From Lagopus muta (lineage: Eukaryota > Chordata > Aves > Galliformes > Phasianidae): DNA of 64,000 bases. The notes under the pieces are model-generated. The model worked only from the letters and a program-made list of their open reading frames with translations. It ran no database searches and was not told the origin of the DNA. The position numbers and the translations under genes are program-made. Every line of letters begins with the position of its first letter. The first letter of the stretch is position 1. Below are positions 50,654 to 61,588 of this stretch, piece after piece. Location: contig NC_064435.1 of the NCBI RefSeq assembly GCF_023343835.1, positions 64,242,134-64,306,133 on the forward strand, in the 5' to 3' direction.

Positions 50654-51235
50654 ATGTTGTCTTCAGGCCATATCCAAGCTGTGAAATCCAGCCTTCCTCA
50701 GTTAGCTGTGGGAAAGGTAGTATCTCCAGTATGCATGGGGCTTACTAAGCTTGCAGGCAGCAGTGTGACCCTGCCATCCTTATGGCATGCAGTTTTCTTT
50801 AAGAAAATCTGGAATGACCTAGGCAGCAATGTGCATGGGTGGTGTGGGGGAAGGACAAGAAAAATGGTCAAATTTCCTATACATTTTTGTCCTTTCCATA
50901 CGCCAGCCATGTGCGTCATTATTTTCCATGTAAATGGTAGATATCCAAGTGAAACCACAAGCCGCCTGCAACATCTGTGCTGTCATGCTAATTATTATTC
51001 ATCACTGCTCTATCACCACCTCCTCTCATCTGCAGTGCTCTGCTATCACTTCCATTTCTCTTGCTCTCAGGTACGTGACGTGGCACTGACAGCCAGCTGC
51101 AACATGCTCGTTTTGGGCTGCTTACGGTTTCTGGTGGTTAGACAACTTTGCTTCTGCAGTGGTACCACCTCACTGTGTGGTCAGGAGGAAATATTTCCAA
51201 ACTTTTTGTTGTTGCTTGTTTTTGTTGAGAACTGA
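50654..51235 (+). other. Unsupported 193-codon open frame
   Basis: The second-longest ATG frame. The peptide is rich in Cys, His, Leu and Ser and shows no recognisable domain. A minus-strand frame (50698-50958) is open over the same DNA. No promoter or splice structure is evident. Most likely a chance frame. Confidence 0.1.
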
Positions 51236-54055
51236 AAGTTTAGATGTAATCTGGAGTTTATGCTACTGCCTGTCATGTGTAGAACTGGTATCCATTTACC
51301 TGAAAACCTGTTTCATTTGAGTGGCCTTACTGAAGAATAGCATATGCAAAATACTGAATATTCTACTAGGATGGAAATGTGTAAGAAAAATTAAATTCAC
51401 TGTTGCAGAACACCTCTTGCTTATGTTTGAAAATGTGCTGAACTGGATCTAGGAACAATGCTTGGTGCTTAGGTGCTCTTGCTTTCAAGACTTAATCTTC
51501 CTGCTTAAACATGCAGGATGTTTGTGAAGAAGGCAGTGTACCCTTTTTCACAGATGAATATGATGAATTCTGCCAAGGTGCAATAAACTGTGTAGTTTAA
51601 ACTCCTGTGTAGCAGCTGAATTGCTGATTAGATCAGTATTCGGCAGTCTCTGATCTTAGTTCCTGGCTCTGATCGCTAGATGACTTAATTTACTAATTTG
51701 TTAGTGTGCACAGAATAATTTATAAATACCATATTCTGAACAAGATCTTGTTTTCTACGCATGTTATTAATTAGCTAATGTTTTTGCCAGGAAATAAGTT
51801 CAAGACAGCACACATTTATCCTGTTACTCGCATCTCCTGACAAACAGCAGAGATAGATTCAGCCATCAGGGGACTGCGGATGGCAAATATTCCTCAGGGT
51901 GGCTTGGCTGAGGGATGTAGATGTTTCTTGGAGAATTTCAAGGACCTAGCATTTGGGAAAGGTTACACAAGCAGGAGGCTGTGGCAGAAGCTCACAGGGA
52001 GCAGTCTCACAAGAACATAGGGTGGTTGGTGAACAGCAGCCCAGTACCCGAGTTTGCAGATGTTGTAGTGTGTTGTGCAACTGTGTCTTTGAGCCTGGCC
52101 AGCATCAAGCTGGCAGATTTTACTTATAGCAGAGAACAAATAACTCATGATTCTTTCTGTTGACTGAGCAGTCATGGTGGGAATCTGGTGTAGATGTCAG
52201 TGAGCAGCTGAAAAGGATGGATGGGATATGTTTTCAGTTGGCTCTGCCTTCGTTACCAGTGCAGTATTTTAATTTAAAGATGAGATTTCAAAACTTGGTG
52301 CAAGAATAAAAAATTGAACCTTTTTCTTGATTTCTTGTCTTGTATTTCCTACCTGTCCTGTGGAAATGCAACAAAAAATGATTATTGCAATATTAAGCAT
52401 GAACTAAGTGCCTAGATACAGAGTTGTTTATTCATGTTCTGAGGATAAGCATTTGGTGCATGCCTGTGTTTCCCAGCCATGCTTCTTATTCCATCTCTGT
52501 GGGACGGATGGAGTACTGCTTGCAAATGTGAAATTTGTAGTTGGGATTGTTTTTCATTTTGTACAGGAAAAATATAAATGAGTACTTATACATCAGTCTA
52601 TATTTATTATGTTAACCACTGGCTGCTTGCTTACCTGTACTCTAACAGTTAACCTGCTTGTCATGAAACTCTATCATGCATTCTAGTAACAAAGATAAAA
52701 TTCAGACTGGAATCCATGCTGTCTTCTATGTGAGACTTCTCATGATCAGGCAATATTAAAGAATCTCAGCCTGCTAAAATCCTCCTGCTAAACATTCCAG
52801 CTAATATCCGGAGAGGTTGTTAATGTCATGGCTGTGACTGGACCTTGATAGTCCAGGAACAGAGAATTGCATAGTTGAGGAGGTGAGAATGTCAGTGCTG
52901 TACTGATGGCCATGATGCTTGTATGTTATGGAGCTAACACTCCTAGGGAGGCAAGGCTTAATTTCGGTCTACATCTTCAAGACAATATTTTCACAAGACA
53001 ATGAAGAATATGACTGAATTAAATTTTTTTTTTTTTGGTCTTCATCAAAAGCTTGCCTGGTTGTGTTGGTGCTCATCAGTAATAAATGAATGTATTTAGT
53101 GTTGGACACTGTCAGTCACAATTATCCTGCACAAAAACCACATTGTAGACAGTCATGAAATACTAAACAGCTTGGAATTTTCCTCTCTCCTTCCAGCTTT
53201 AGTGCAAATTCTGCCCAAGTGTAAGATCTGAAAAGGTCTGTTTTATTTTTGAATAAATGCACCTGATCCTGTCTAGAAGATGAGACGTGGAACCATCGAA
53301 TTTCTTAAGACCTGAGACAAAAGTCAAACACTTGATCATACCATTTGACACAGTGTAAAATAATTGCTAGTTTCCATGTCTTGGGAGTTGCTTCAGAACC
53401 TTTGCCACGTAAACCTCACACATCCCATTGGCAGGTTAGAAGGAGGAGGTGAAATCAATGAGTGCTCAGTCTGAAATGTAGCATGCAATTAGGAATTCTT
53501 AGCTTATGCTCTTGAAAAATAACGTACAGTGAAGTGATGCAGTGCTACAGGGTCTGCAGAATTTTGCTGAGAGGAGACACTTTTGGGAACTCAAATCTTC
53601 TCCCTTTATTGCCTGTTAACATACAGATAAATATGATTTCTGTTGCTCCTATACTGGCATATGCTAGAGAAAGTTTTAAGATAGGTTATTCTCTCTGTAT
53701 CTCTGGAGCAGATGGAATAAAAGAGCAATCTTTAAGAAGTAGGCATTCTACAGAAGTTTATGTGGGCTTTTAAAAGTGGATTATTTCTAAATGCTTAGAG
53801 TTTTTGTATATGCTGGTGGTAAGGGATAACTAGATATAGTGGCTCAGATTGGCTCAGATGTGGCTCTTCTTTGGGGATGAGACTGAAGTTCTGATATGTA
53901 GATTTGTTACTTTTTATTTTCTACCCTTCAGAATGAAGTTATTTGTGTGAAATGTTTGAAAGTCTATTCTGTTACAGTACAGAAATTTAAGTCAAATCTA
54001 AATTCCTTTCCAGGAAGAAAGAGTTGGTACCTAGTTCTTTCAATCTTATTCTTGC

Positions 54056-54073
54056 AAAAAAAAAAAAAAAAAA
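54056..54073. repeat. Poly(A) run of 18
   Basis: The only long A run on the plus strand. I see no AATAAA signal or retroposed gene body just upstream. Confidence 0.9.
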
Positions 54074-55578
54074 GGCATGTCTAAGAAGAGGAGACACTAT
54101 TTTGTTTGTTGAAGTTGGGCAGGTATTTCAGTATTTGTATGTAGGTTGTATGTAATTTAAGGAAGCTGATTTAATCCCCTCTTGTCCATGCTGTATTAGT
54201 GGGCTTTCCAAACAGGTATCTGTATTGCAAAAGTTTGGGATTGCAAGTTAAAGAGGGACTGAAAGGAAAGTGTTTTACCATTTCAGAAGCTGTAGCTAGC
54301 TGTATCTTCCACAGAAGTTTATAGATGTAATACACTAAGTAATGTAAGAAATAAACTGATGTGCATACTTTGGGCCAAAGGCCCAGGAAGGAAAGATGTA
54401 TATGGGTAAGTTTGTGACAGGTAAAAGCCTAGGAATAGAAATCGCCACCTTTCCTTCACTGTATCTTCTAAATATCTTTTTTCATGCTTCAAAATGAAAC
54501 TAAAGTACATTAAAATAAATTGCTTTTACTCCTTTTTGTGCAGCAGTAGATACCACAGGGAGTGTGGAAATGTCAGTGTTCCAGTGATTAAGAACTGCCA
54601 GCTGGAAATGACTGAAATATCCTTATATAAATGCATAAATATAAATTAAATGAGCTTTATGGTCAAAGTTCATCTGTGGTCTAGAGGCTAGGGATTATAA
54701 ACACTCCATGGAGAATAGCATTTGTTTTATACTTTTCATTTATAAGAAGGAACAGTTTGCTGCTTTAGTGAAGAAAAGAGGTAGTTTCTTTCCTTATTTG
54801 GAGTTGCACAGCAGTTTTCATGTTTTCATTTAAAGTTTGAAGAGCAGAGATATATTGATAGGTGCTGTACTAAGATTAATACTGTAACAAAGATTACTTT
54901 CACAATCTCAAAAATAATAGAGTTGGATTGTATTGATTTGTAACGTCTTGCTCTTAAAACTGCTAGTAATATTCCTCCCAGACTTGAATTTCACCAAGCT
55001 CAAGGTACCATTTTAAAATGTTGTATTTTTGGATACTGCAAAATGTACTTTTTTTTTCCTTTGAACCCATCAATGAAAATGATGATAATTAGCTACATTC
55101 TGAGGAGTATCTTGAACAAAAAATTTGAGGAAGGATTTGAACCCTTGAATCCCATTTCCTGGGCAGATTATTTCCTAACCATTAATGCTCTGGTTCGGTG
55201 GCAATGTTTCACACCTTACTTATCCTGTAAACTCTCCCTCAGAAAAAGTGATATGGTGAGATATGAGCATTGTTAAGGAATATCCAGCGAACTGAGAGCT
55301 GTGCTGAGACTGAACAGTCAAGGACTTAAGTAAAAGCATGTCATTTCTGATTTGTGTGAATGTGAGGCGTGAATGAGAGTTCAATATGTTTCATCTATTT
55401 GAAGTTTCTGTGATACATTTTTATGGATGTGCAGGAATAACTTCTATTCAGCATTGTTACAGCTTGCAGAATTTTATATACCTATAGTCTTGAATGTCAG
55501 TTGAGCAAGGGATTTTAGAATCACAGTTTACCGAATTACGCCTCTATAAGTAGATATCTACTCATGATGACAATCTCC

Positions 55579-55602
55579 TTTTTTTTTTTTTTTTTTTTTT
55601 TT
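55579..55602. repeat. Poly(T) run of 24
   Basis: Twenty-four T followed by AATAAACTTCTG. No associated retroposed sequence recognised. Confidence 0.9.
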
Positions 55603-57207
55603 AATAAACTTCTGCGTCTGTGGTATCTCAATTAAAACTCTTAGTATGTATTTTACTATTGGCCACACAATCTAAAAAGAAGTCCACTTCCTCACCAAAA
55701 CCATTTTACAATGTTTTCTTGAGAATTAGTGTTCTGGGACAACAAAAGTAAAAGAGTGATCTTGATTTTCTGTTGCTAGGCAGTGTATCTTCCTTACCTG
55801 ATTATTTAATAATTTATATGATATTTCCAAAGAATGTGATTGTTAATTCTGTAAACCCACCCTGAACTGCATGTGTTAAGTACGAAGGATAATGCATATC
55901 TTACAGAATTGCAATGATTCTCTTTTCTTTCTGTTATTGTCCAGGAATGTTTTCCCTTGTCACGATTATGAGGATATAATGAGATTTTCTATCTAATCTC
56001 AAGATACCTGGTGCTTTTCAGTTGTGGGTTCTAAAATCTGATTTTCTTTCATTTTTTAAAAATCAGATACAAGAGCATTTCCTTGAAGCTCCAAGGCAGA
56101 TAAATTGTTTCATCAAAAGTAGGAAATACATGCTGACCCTTTCCTGTGCAAAATCAAAGCTACAAAATAGTCTTTGTGTGCCAGGCTCACTTCAGGGTTT
56201 TTGTACTTTATTTTGCTTTGAAAAATCAGACTACTGTTCTTGCGTTTTGGAGATGTATGTTATTTGGGAGAAAATCTTGAAGTCAAATAATGTATTGTCA
56301 TCGGTACTAAGCTAGTTACTTAACCATATTTGGGGAAGAAGCATGACCATTCTACCACAGGTGTTCAGGCATTACCGCTGTTGAACAACTCTAAGGCTAC
56401 AGCTGTGGAGCATTTGGCAAGGCAATAGACATGGGACCACACTTTTCTTGCACTCTACCTTGTTTCTCAAAAAGAAAAGGCTGATGAAACAACTGATGCA
56501 GAATTAATATGTTAATTCTTAAACAGCATGGAGCCACAGAGCTTTTCTGGTTGCAGGAACATACAGGTACTTCACTGGAAGTCAGCCTCATCTCAAATGA
56601 AAAGCAAACTGTTCACCTCGTTAATCCCAGCTTGAGCTGCTCATATTCTGCACTTTACGTGTATTATGAGTGTGTGGCTTAAAAAATTGTTGCGTGTGAT
56701 GCCAGGCTTCATGTGAAGGAGGAGTATAGCTAGAAAACGTGGTTGGGATTTGCAATGCTTTTGATCATTAAGACTCAGGAAGCAGGTAGTAGAGATGAAG
56801 ATTGCGAGTTGTATCATACTGAAGGAAATACAAATGCAAACTAGGAGGAAGGTGAGCTCTTTTTTTTTTCCCCACTTTTCACTAGCAACAGTGAAATGCA
56901 CATGGGAGATAACTAGAAAAACTTTTCTATACTAGGTGAGAAAAAAATTTTAATGTCCTAGGGTATTAATAATACAAATGATTATTTAAGGTAGCAGTTC
57001 TGTAAGACATGACTTCCTGTTTAGCCAGAAACAGAGCTGGTTTGTCAGGTCAGAAATACTGGAGAACGTGGAATGAAATTCTTTGTTTCCTTCAAACAAA
57101 ATCTGCATTTTTTTCAATGAGAAACAACAGCAGAATTTAATAATGAGCTGGTAAAGTCACTGTATATATGTCTAAGGGGAAAATACTCTGTAAATATCCT
57201 GAATTGT

Positions 57208-57227
57208 GGGGGGGGGGGGGGGGGGGG
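57208..57227. repeat. Poly(G) run of 20
   Basis: Twenty uninterrupted G on the plus strand, flanked by AT-rich DNA. Such G runs are rare in vertebrate DNA. They can form G-quadruplexes and are difficult to sequence, so the exact length may be uncertain. Confidence 0.92.
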
Positions 57228-58917
57228 ACAAAAAGATGAAGTTGTTGTGGCATTACAGCAGTTTATAAGAGGTGAAATGAAGCCAGGAGTCACCTGTTGT
57301 AATCTGGGAGATGAAATACTTTCTCCTACTTTGAAAAGAAATTTATTTCTACAGGTTGGAAGAGAGGCAAAAAGTCAGAAGCATCCATTGGGTGGGTGAG
57401 AGTTACCAGGAGGAAAAACAAAAAACAGAAAACTTACAAGCTGAAATAATGCTTCAGATTCTAAGTGTAGGATGTGTCCTCAAGCCTCCCACTATCAAAT
57501 CTGCTGTGGGATGAAGCACTGTCTACAGGAGGAGAAGATACAGTTAAGGAGTACATAAAGCAACCAGGCATATGCAAGTCTGAGGAAGGAGAGGGTGATG
57601 AACTTGAGGGTGTCAAGGGAGTTGATGAAATTGTTTGTGAGGGCTTTGACAGGCCATGAGGAAAGTTCCGGAGCTCTAGAAAAAGGAAACCACTGCACCC
57701 AACTACAACACAGGCAGATAAAGGGATCCAAGAACTAACCAGCTCATAACTCTCTCTTAATCTGATAAGACTAGGAAATGTCTGCTGAAAGATTAATGAG
57801 GCACATGAAGTACAAGGTGAAACCTGGGAGCATCCAGCTTTGTTCACATACTTCCTACTACAAGGATTAAGTAGCTACTCTGGGCACCTCTTCTGTCTGA
57901 ACACCCTTGTGGGGGATAATCTTTTATTTCTTCTGCTGAGGAACATCTGAGAAAAGCTTCAGGCTTCATCTTCTCTACACCCTCCAAGTAGACAGATGTA
58001 GTTGGCGATCAGGCCCACTCCTGAGCCTTCTCTCCTTAATGGTGACCAAAGTAATTCCCTCAGCCCACCCTTGTATGGAGGCTGCACAGATGGTATGCTA
58101 GTGGGCACCTGGACCTTCAGTGCTGCTGCTGTGAACACACTGAAGTGAACCCAGCATTCCGGTGCTGTTCCAGGCCTACTTTGCTGTATGTGGATCCACA
58201 CCCATGGGCTCCACAATAGCAGTCACTGTACAGATCATTGCACAGGCACTCTTTGTCCTTCTCTGCTTCTTCTTTGCAGGCCTTTCCCTCCTTGTTTCTG
58301 AGAACCAATTCTCTCTTTTCCCATGTAAAAGTGAGCAGCAGATGCTACAGTTTCTCTTCATTCTAACCACAGCTGGCAATCATCAGAGGTCTGGAAGCTC
58401 AGTGAGTGGTGGGACAGACACTGGTTTATTTTAGGGTCCAGAACAAATGAAAGGGCAGTGGTGGCTACTGTGGCATTAGGAAGCCACTGTGATGGTGAGA
58501 GTGCTGTTGGGTGGCCTGAAAGATGCTCTTTGTGGAAGATGGAAAGTTGGTCAGAAAGTCTGAGGGCCTTTTTCCTAGGGACGACTCCTCTGTGCTGCTT
58601 GGTTTGCCAGAGTGGAAGGCTGCCCACTGGCCATAAAGACTTCCTCTGCCTCCTTTCTTCTGTGCTGTCCTCCATCCCCTCCTCGTTCTATGCCTTGGAT
58701 CCCTGTGCCCCAGGATGGAAGCAGCAAGGTTTCTGGAGTATCAGAGGTCTGCCATTATCTTGCTGCCACTGACCTGGCTCCCTGCAGTGGTGCAGCTCTT
58801 TGTTGTGCAGATGGTGTGGTGCTGAGTGCTTGTACCTTTGATATCAATGGGTGTCCTGCATTTGACTGGAGCTGAGAGGGAAATGAAATTTCATCTTTCA
58901 GTACCGACTGAGTAGCC
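57228..58917. other. Unexplained GC-richer block
   Basis: Compared with the DNA to its left this block has more G and C and many overlapping open frames on both strands (for example 57461-57847 minus, 58458-58772 plus, 58117-58308 minus). The short plus frame 57474-57659 encodes an acidic, charged peptide ending EGEGDELEGVKGVDEIVCEG. I recognise no domain and cannot assign it to CR1. It may be an old retroelement, a retroposed sequence or an exon of a non-coding transcript. Confidence 0.4.
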
Positions 58918-58990
58918 TTCACAGAACTGTGAGATTTGGAAGGGAACTCTGAGGATTATCTGGTCTACCCTACTACCTTATCTACTCTAT

Positions 58991-59695
58991 GTAGGTACCA
59001 GTATAGGTTGGAGACTGACCTCTTGGAGAGCAGCATAGTGGAAAAGGGACTTGGGGGTCCTGGTAGACAGCGCAATGACTATGAGCCACCACTGTGCCCT
59101 TGTGACAAGGAAGAACAATGGCATTCTGGGGTTTGCTTAGTAGGTTGACAGAGGTTCTCCTCCCCTTCTATTCTTTCCTGGTGTGAGACCACACCTGGAA
59201 TATTGTGTCCTGTTCTGTGCCCTTCAGTTCAAGAAGGTCAGAGAACTGCTTGAAAGAGTCTAGCACAGAGCTGCCAAGATAACGGAGTGCAGCATCTCCC
59301 TTATGAGGAGAGGCTGAGGGAGCTGGGTCTCTTTAGCTTGGAGAAGAGGAGACTGAAGCGTGACCTCATTCATGTTTATAAATAGGTAGAGGATGAGTAT
59401 CAGGAGGAGGAAGTCAAGCTCTTCTTAGGGACATCCAATGATGGGACAAAGGGGCAGTGAGTGCAAGCTGGAACATAGGAGGTTCCACATAAATATGAGA
59501 GAAAACTTCTTCACAGTAAGGATAACAGAACTGGACTGGGCTGCCCAGAGAGGTTGTGGGGTCTCTTTCTCTGGAGACATTCAAAACCCACCTGGATGAG
59601 TTCCTGGGTGACCCAATCTAGGTGTTCCTGCTCTGGCAGGGGGATTCGACTAGATGATCTTTCAAGGTCCCTTCCAATCCTTGACATTCTGTGAT
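58991..59695 (+). mobile_element. CR1 LINE (plus) inserted into the older CR1
   Basis: About 705 bp, from GTACCAGTATAGGTTGGAGA to the tail CCTTGACATTCTGTGATACC. It includes CTTGGGGGTCCTGGTAGACA, GAGGCTGAGGGAGCTGGGTC, TTATAAATAGGTAGAGG and GCCCAGAGAGGTTGTGG, all in family order. Host CR1 sequence of opposite polarity flanks both sides. Its 3' end abuts the host's 3' part, so insert and following host form a tail-to-tail inverted repeat with almost no spacer. The ORF2 frames are broken. Confidence 0.94.
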
Positions 59696-60025
59696 ACCCC
59701 CACTGCTAATGCAGGTTCTCTAGAGCAGGTTGCAGGCAGAAGCATTCAGGTGGATTTTGAATTCCTCCAGAGAAAGAGACCCTACAACCTCTCTGGGCAG
59801 ATCCTGTTCAGGTGCTCTGTCACCCACAAAATAAAGATGTTTTTCTCATATTTGTATGGAATTTTGTGTTCTACTCTGTGCCTGTTGCTTTTTGTCCTAT
59901 TACTGGACAGTGCCAAAAAGAGCCTGGCCCCATGCACTTGACAGCTTTGACAGGTATTTATAAATATTGATAAGATTCCCTGCCTGTCTTCTTCAGACTG
60001 AACAGTCCCAGGTCTCAGCCTTTTG

Positions 60026-60280
60026 TCATAAGGGAATTGTCCAAGGCCCCTTGTCATCTTTGTGGCCATCTACTGAACTCCTTTCACTAGTTCTGTCTTT
60101 CTTCATCTGGTGAACCCAGAACTGGGTACAGTATTCCAGCTGTGGCCTCACGAGGGCAGAGTAGAGGGAGATCACCTCCTTTAACTTGTTTGCCATGCTC
60201 TTTTTAGTGTACCTCAGGATACCATTGGCCTTCTTGACCATGAAGGTATACCTCTGGTTTGTGGCCAACCTGCTGTCCAC
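60026..60280 (-). pseudogene. CR1 ORF2 C-terminal remnant in the host copy
   Basis: An 84-codon minus-strand open frame. The middle reads VKKANGILRYTKKSM and then SLYSALVRPQLEYCTQFWV, matching the family pattern NGILGCIKKSV...PLYSALVRPHLEYCVQFWA. The frame is lost after about 60070. It identifies the host element and its strand. Not a functional gene. Confidence 0.9.
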
Positions 60281-60344
60281 CAGGACAACTGGGTCCTTCT
60301 CTATGGAATTCCTTTATAGCAGGCTAGCCCTTATCTTCTGTTTT

Positions 60345-60798
60345 GGAACTGTTGGAGTAGGTCCAGTAAAGGGCTGCAAAGATAATCAAAGGGTTGGAGC
60401 ACCTCTTGTGAAGAAAGGTTGAGGGAGTTGGGCTTGTTTAGCTTGGAGAAGGCTCTGAGGAGACCTTGTTGTGGTCTTCCAGTACTTGAAGGACACTTAC
60501 AAGCATGAAGGGAAATGACTTTTTACATGAGTTGATAGTGATAAGACAAAGAGGGAATGGCTTTAAACTAAAACAGAAGATTTAGCGTGGGGTTAGGAAG
60601 AAATTTTTTACTCAGAGGGTCATGAGGCATAGGCTGTCTAGAAAAGATTATGAATCCCGTCCCTGGAGATATTCAAGGCCAGGTTCGATGGGGCCCTGAG
60701 CAGCCTGATCTGGTAGGTGGCAATCCTGCCTGGGGCAAGGGGGTTGGAACTGAATGATCTTTAAGTCCCCTCTAACCTAAGCCATTCTATGATTCTCT
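60345..60798 (+). mobile_element. Second CR1 (plus) inserted into the older CR1
   Basis: About 455 bp, from GGAACTGTTGGAGTAGGTCC through GCTGCAAAGATAATCAAAGG, TGGTCTTCCAGTACTTGAAG and GGCTTTAAACTAAAACAG to the tail GCCATTCTATGATTCTCTG. It belongs with the 3'-end type seen at 23272-23710, a different 3' type from the first insertion. Host CR1 of opposite polarity flanks it on both sides. Confidence 0.94.
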
Positions 60799-60898
60799 GT
60801 TGATATCATATTGCCCTTGTTAAACCTCATCAGGCTCCTCTCCAGTGTGTCTTGTCTTGCTGAATAGCAATGCAGCCTTCTGGTGTGTCAGCCACTCC

Positions 60899-60937
60899 AC
60901 TCTCAGCAAGTTTGCTGATGATATGAAGCTGAGAGGA
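60899..60937. other. Microinversion inside the old CR1
   Basis: This 39-base segment encodes T-LSKFADDMKLRG on the plus strand (FADD codons at 60911-60922), although the surrounding CR1 runs on the minus strand. The flank at 60947-60980 aligns in the same orientation with 25500-25531 of the other minus CR1, where the corresponding motif is on the minus strand. The ends carry a perfect 8-bp inverted repeat, CTCTCAGC (60900-60907) and GCTGAGAG (60928-60935). Confidence 0.85.
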
Positions 60938-61023
60938 CTCCATCCTTTCATTCAGGTAATTAATGAAGGTGCTGAACAGGACTGGATCCAGCATCCACCC
61001 CTAGGGATGTGTCTGCACGGTAA

Positions 61024-61051
61024 GCATCCACTGCATGGTAGCATCCACTGC
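61024..61051. repeat. 17-bp partial tandem duplication in CR1
   Basis: GCATCCACTGCATGGTA is followed by GCATCCACTGC. This is extra sequence between the CCCCTAGGGATGTG and GCTAGTTACAGGCC segments, which lie close together in the family pattern. Confidence 0.75.
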
Positions 61052-61574
61052 TAGTTACAGGCCTCCAACTGGACACTGTGCTGCTGATGACAACCCTCTG
61101 AGCTTTGCCAGTCCAGCCAGCTCTCAACCCACCTCACTGTCCATTCATCTATAACTTCTTTGCGCATTCTGGTTTCCTTGATATAGTGAAACTATGTTTT
61201 TTTCTTTGTTGTCCTTCTGTAGACCACCTCTTGCTATTTCAGACTGTTTATCATCCACAATCCTTATTTCTCCAGGTAAATACTTACAACAAATTTGATC
61301 AAATAAGATCCACAGAATCTCCAAAGGAGCGTTTAAGGTGAAGGGCCGCAGTGTATGTACCGCTCCTCCCTTAGTTAATTCCCATGTGCCTCTTGCAGTA
61401 TGAAAGCTGTTCAGAGCATGACAGCTGAAGAGTGAAGAGAAGGGTTTTTCTTTTTATTTCTGTGCTGTGATTGAATTACGAACAGCACGTCAAAAATTTT
61501 TGCTGATGGTTGTTGAAGTAAGAAAAGCTAAACTGGCTGTAAAGGTGTTTCTTATGGTGGTTTGCTGTACCTGT

Positions 61575-61588
61575 GTTACCCTGGTAAC
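61575..61588. promoter_or_regulatory. Palindromic RFX (X-box) site
   Basis: GTTACCCTGGTAAC is an exact match to the X-box consensus GTNRCC(0-3N)RGYAAC, with both half sites perfect. RFX-family factors bind such sites as dimers, notably at promoters and enhancers of ciliary genes. No transcription start is visible nearby, so function is inferred from the motif alone. Confidence 0.45.

Larger units (their letters stand above)
45065..57207. other. Long interval without recognisable transposons
   Basis: Mostly AT-rich unique DNA. Landmarks: a 12-bp palindrome GATCATATGATC at 45626-45637, three hairpins at 49368-49524, a 193-codon frame at 50654-51235, a 10-bp tandem duplication at 53840-53859, A18 at 54056-54073 and T24 at 55579-55602. 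No exon, tRNA or transposon is supported. Confidence 0.5.
58918..61165 (-). mobile_element. Old CR1 LINE (minus), interrupted twice
   Basis: The host element of a nested stack, surviving in three pieces: 58918-58990, 59696-60344 and 60799-61165, totalling about 1.1 kb. The extreme 3' end reads TTCACAGAACTGTGAGATTTG on the plus strand. It resumes after the first insertion with GCAGGTTCTCTAGAGCAGG, and after the second with CCCTTGTTAAACCTCATCAGG and TTCTGGTGTGTCAGCCACTCC. The minus strand encodes ORF2 parts such as KKANGILRYTKKSMANK near 60186-60240. It holds a microinversion (60899-60937) and a 17-bp duplication (61024-61051). 5'-truncated around 61165; this boundary is approximate. Confidence 0.92.

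Noticed and set aside
54056..54073. Poly(A) as the tail of a processed pseudogene
   Set aside because: No polyadenylation signal, no gene-like body upstream and no target-site duplication found.
58280..58331. Acceptor-like CTTTGCAG followed about 50 bases later by GTGAGC
   Set aside because: Resembles the 4.7-kb candidate but the segment is pyrimidine-rich with no conserved peptide; shows that such pairs arise by chance.
60845..61054. 69-codon plus frame with FADD as a plus-strand CR1 copy
   Set aside because: Only about 13 codons match CR1 in this direction; flanks match CR1 on the minus strand, so it is a microinversion and not a separate element.
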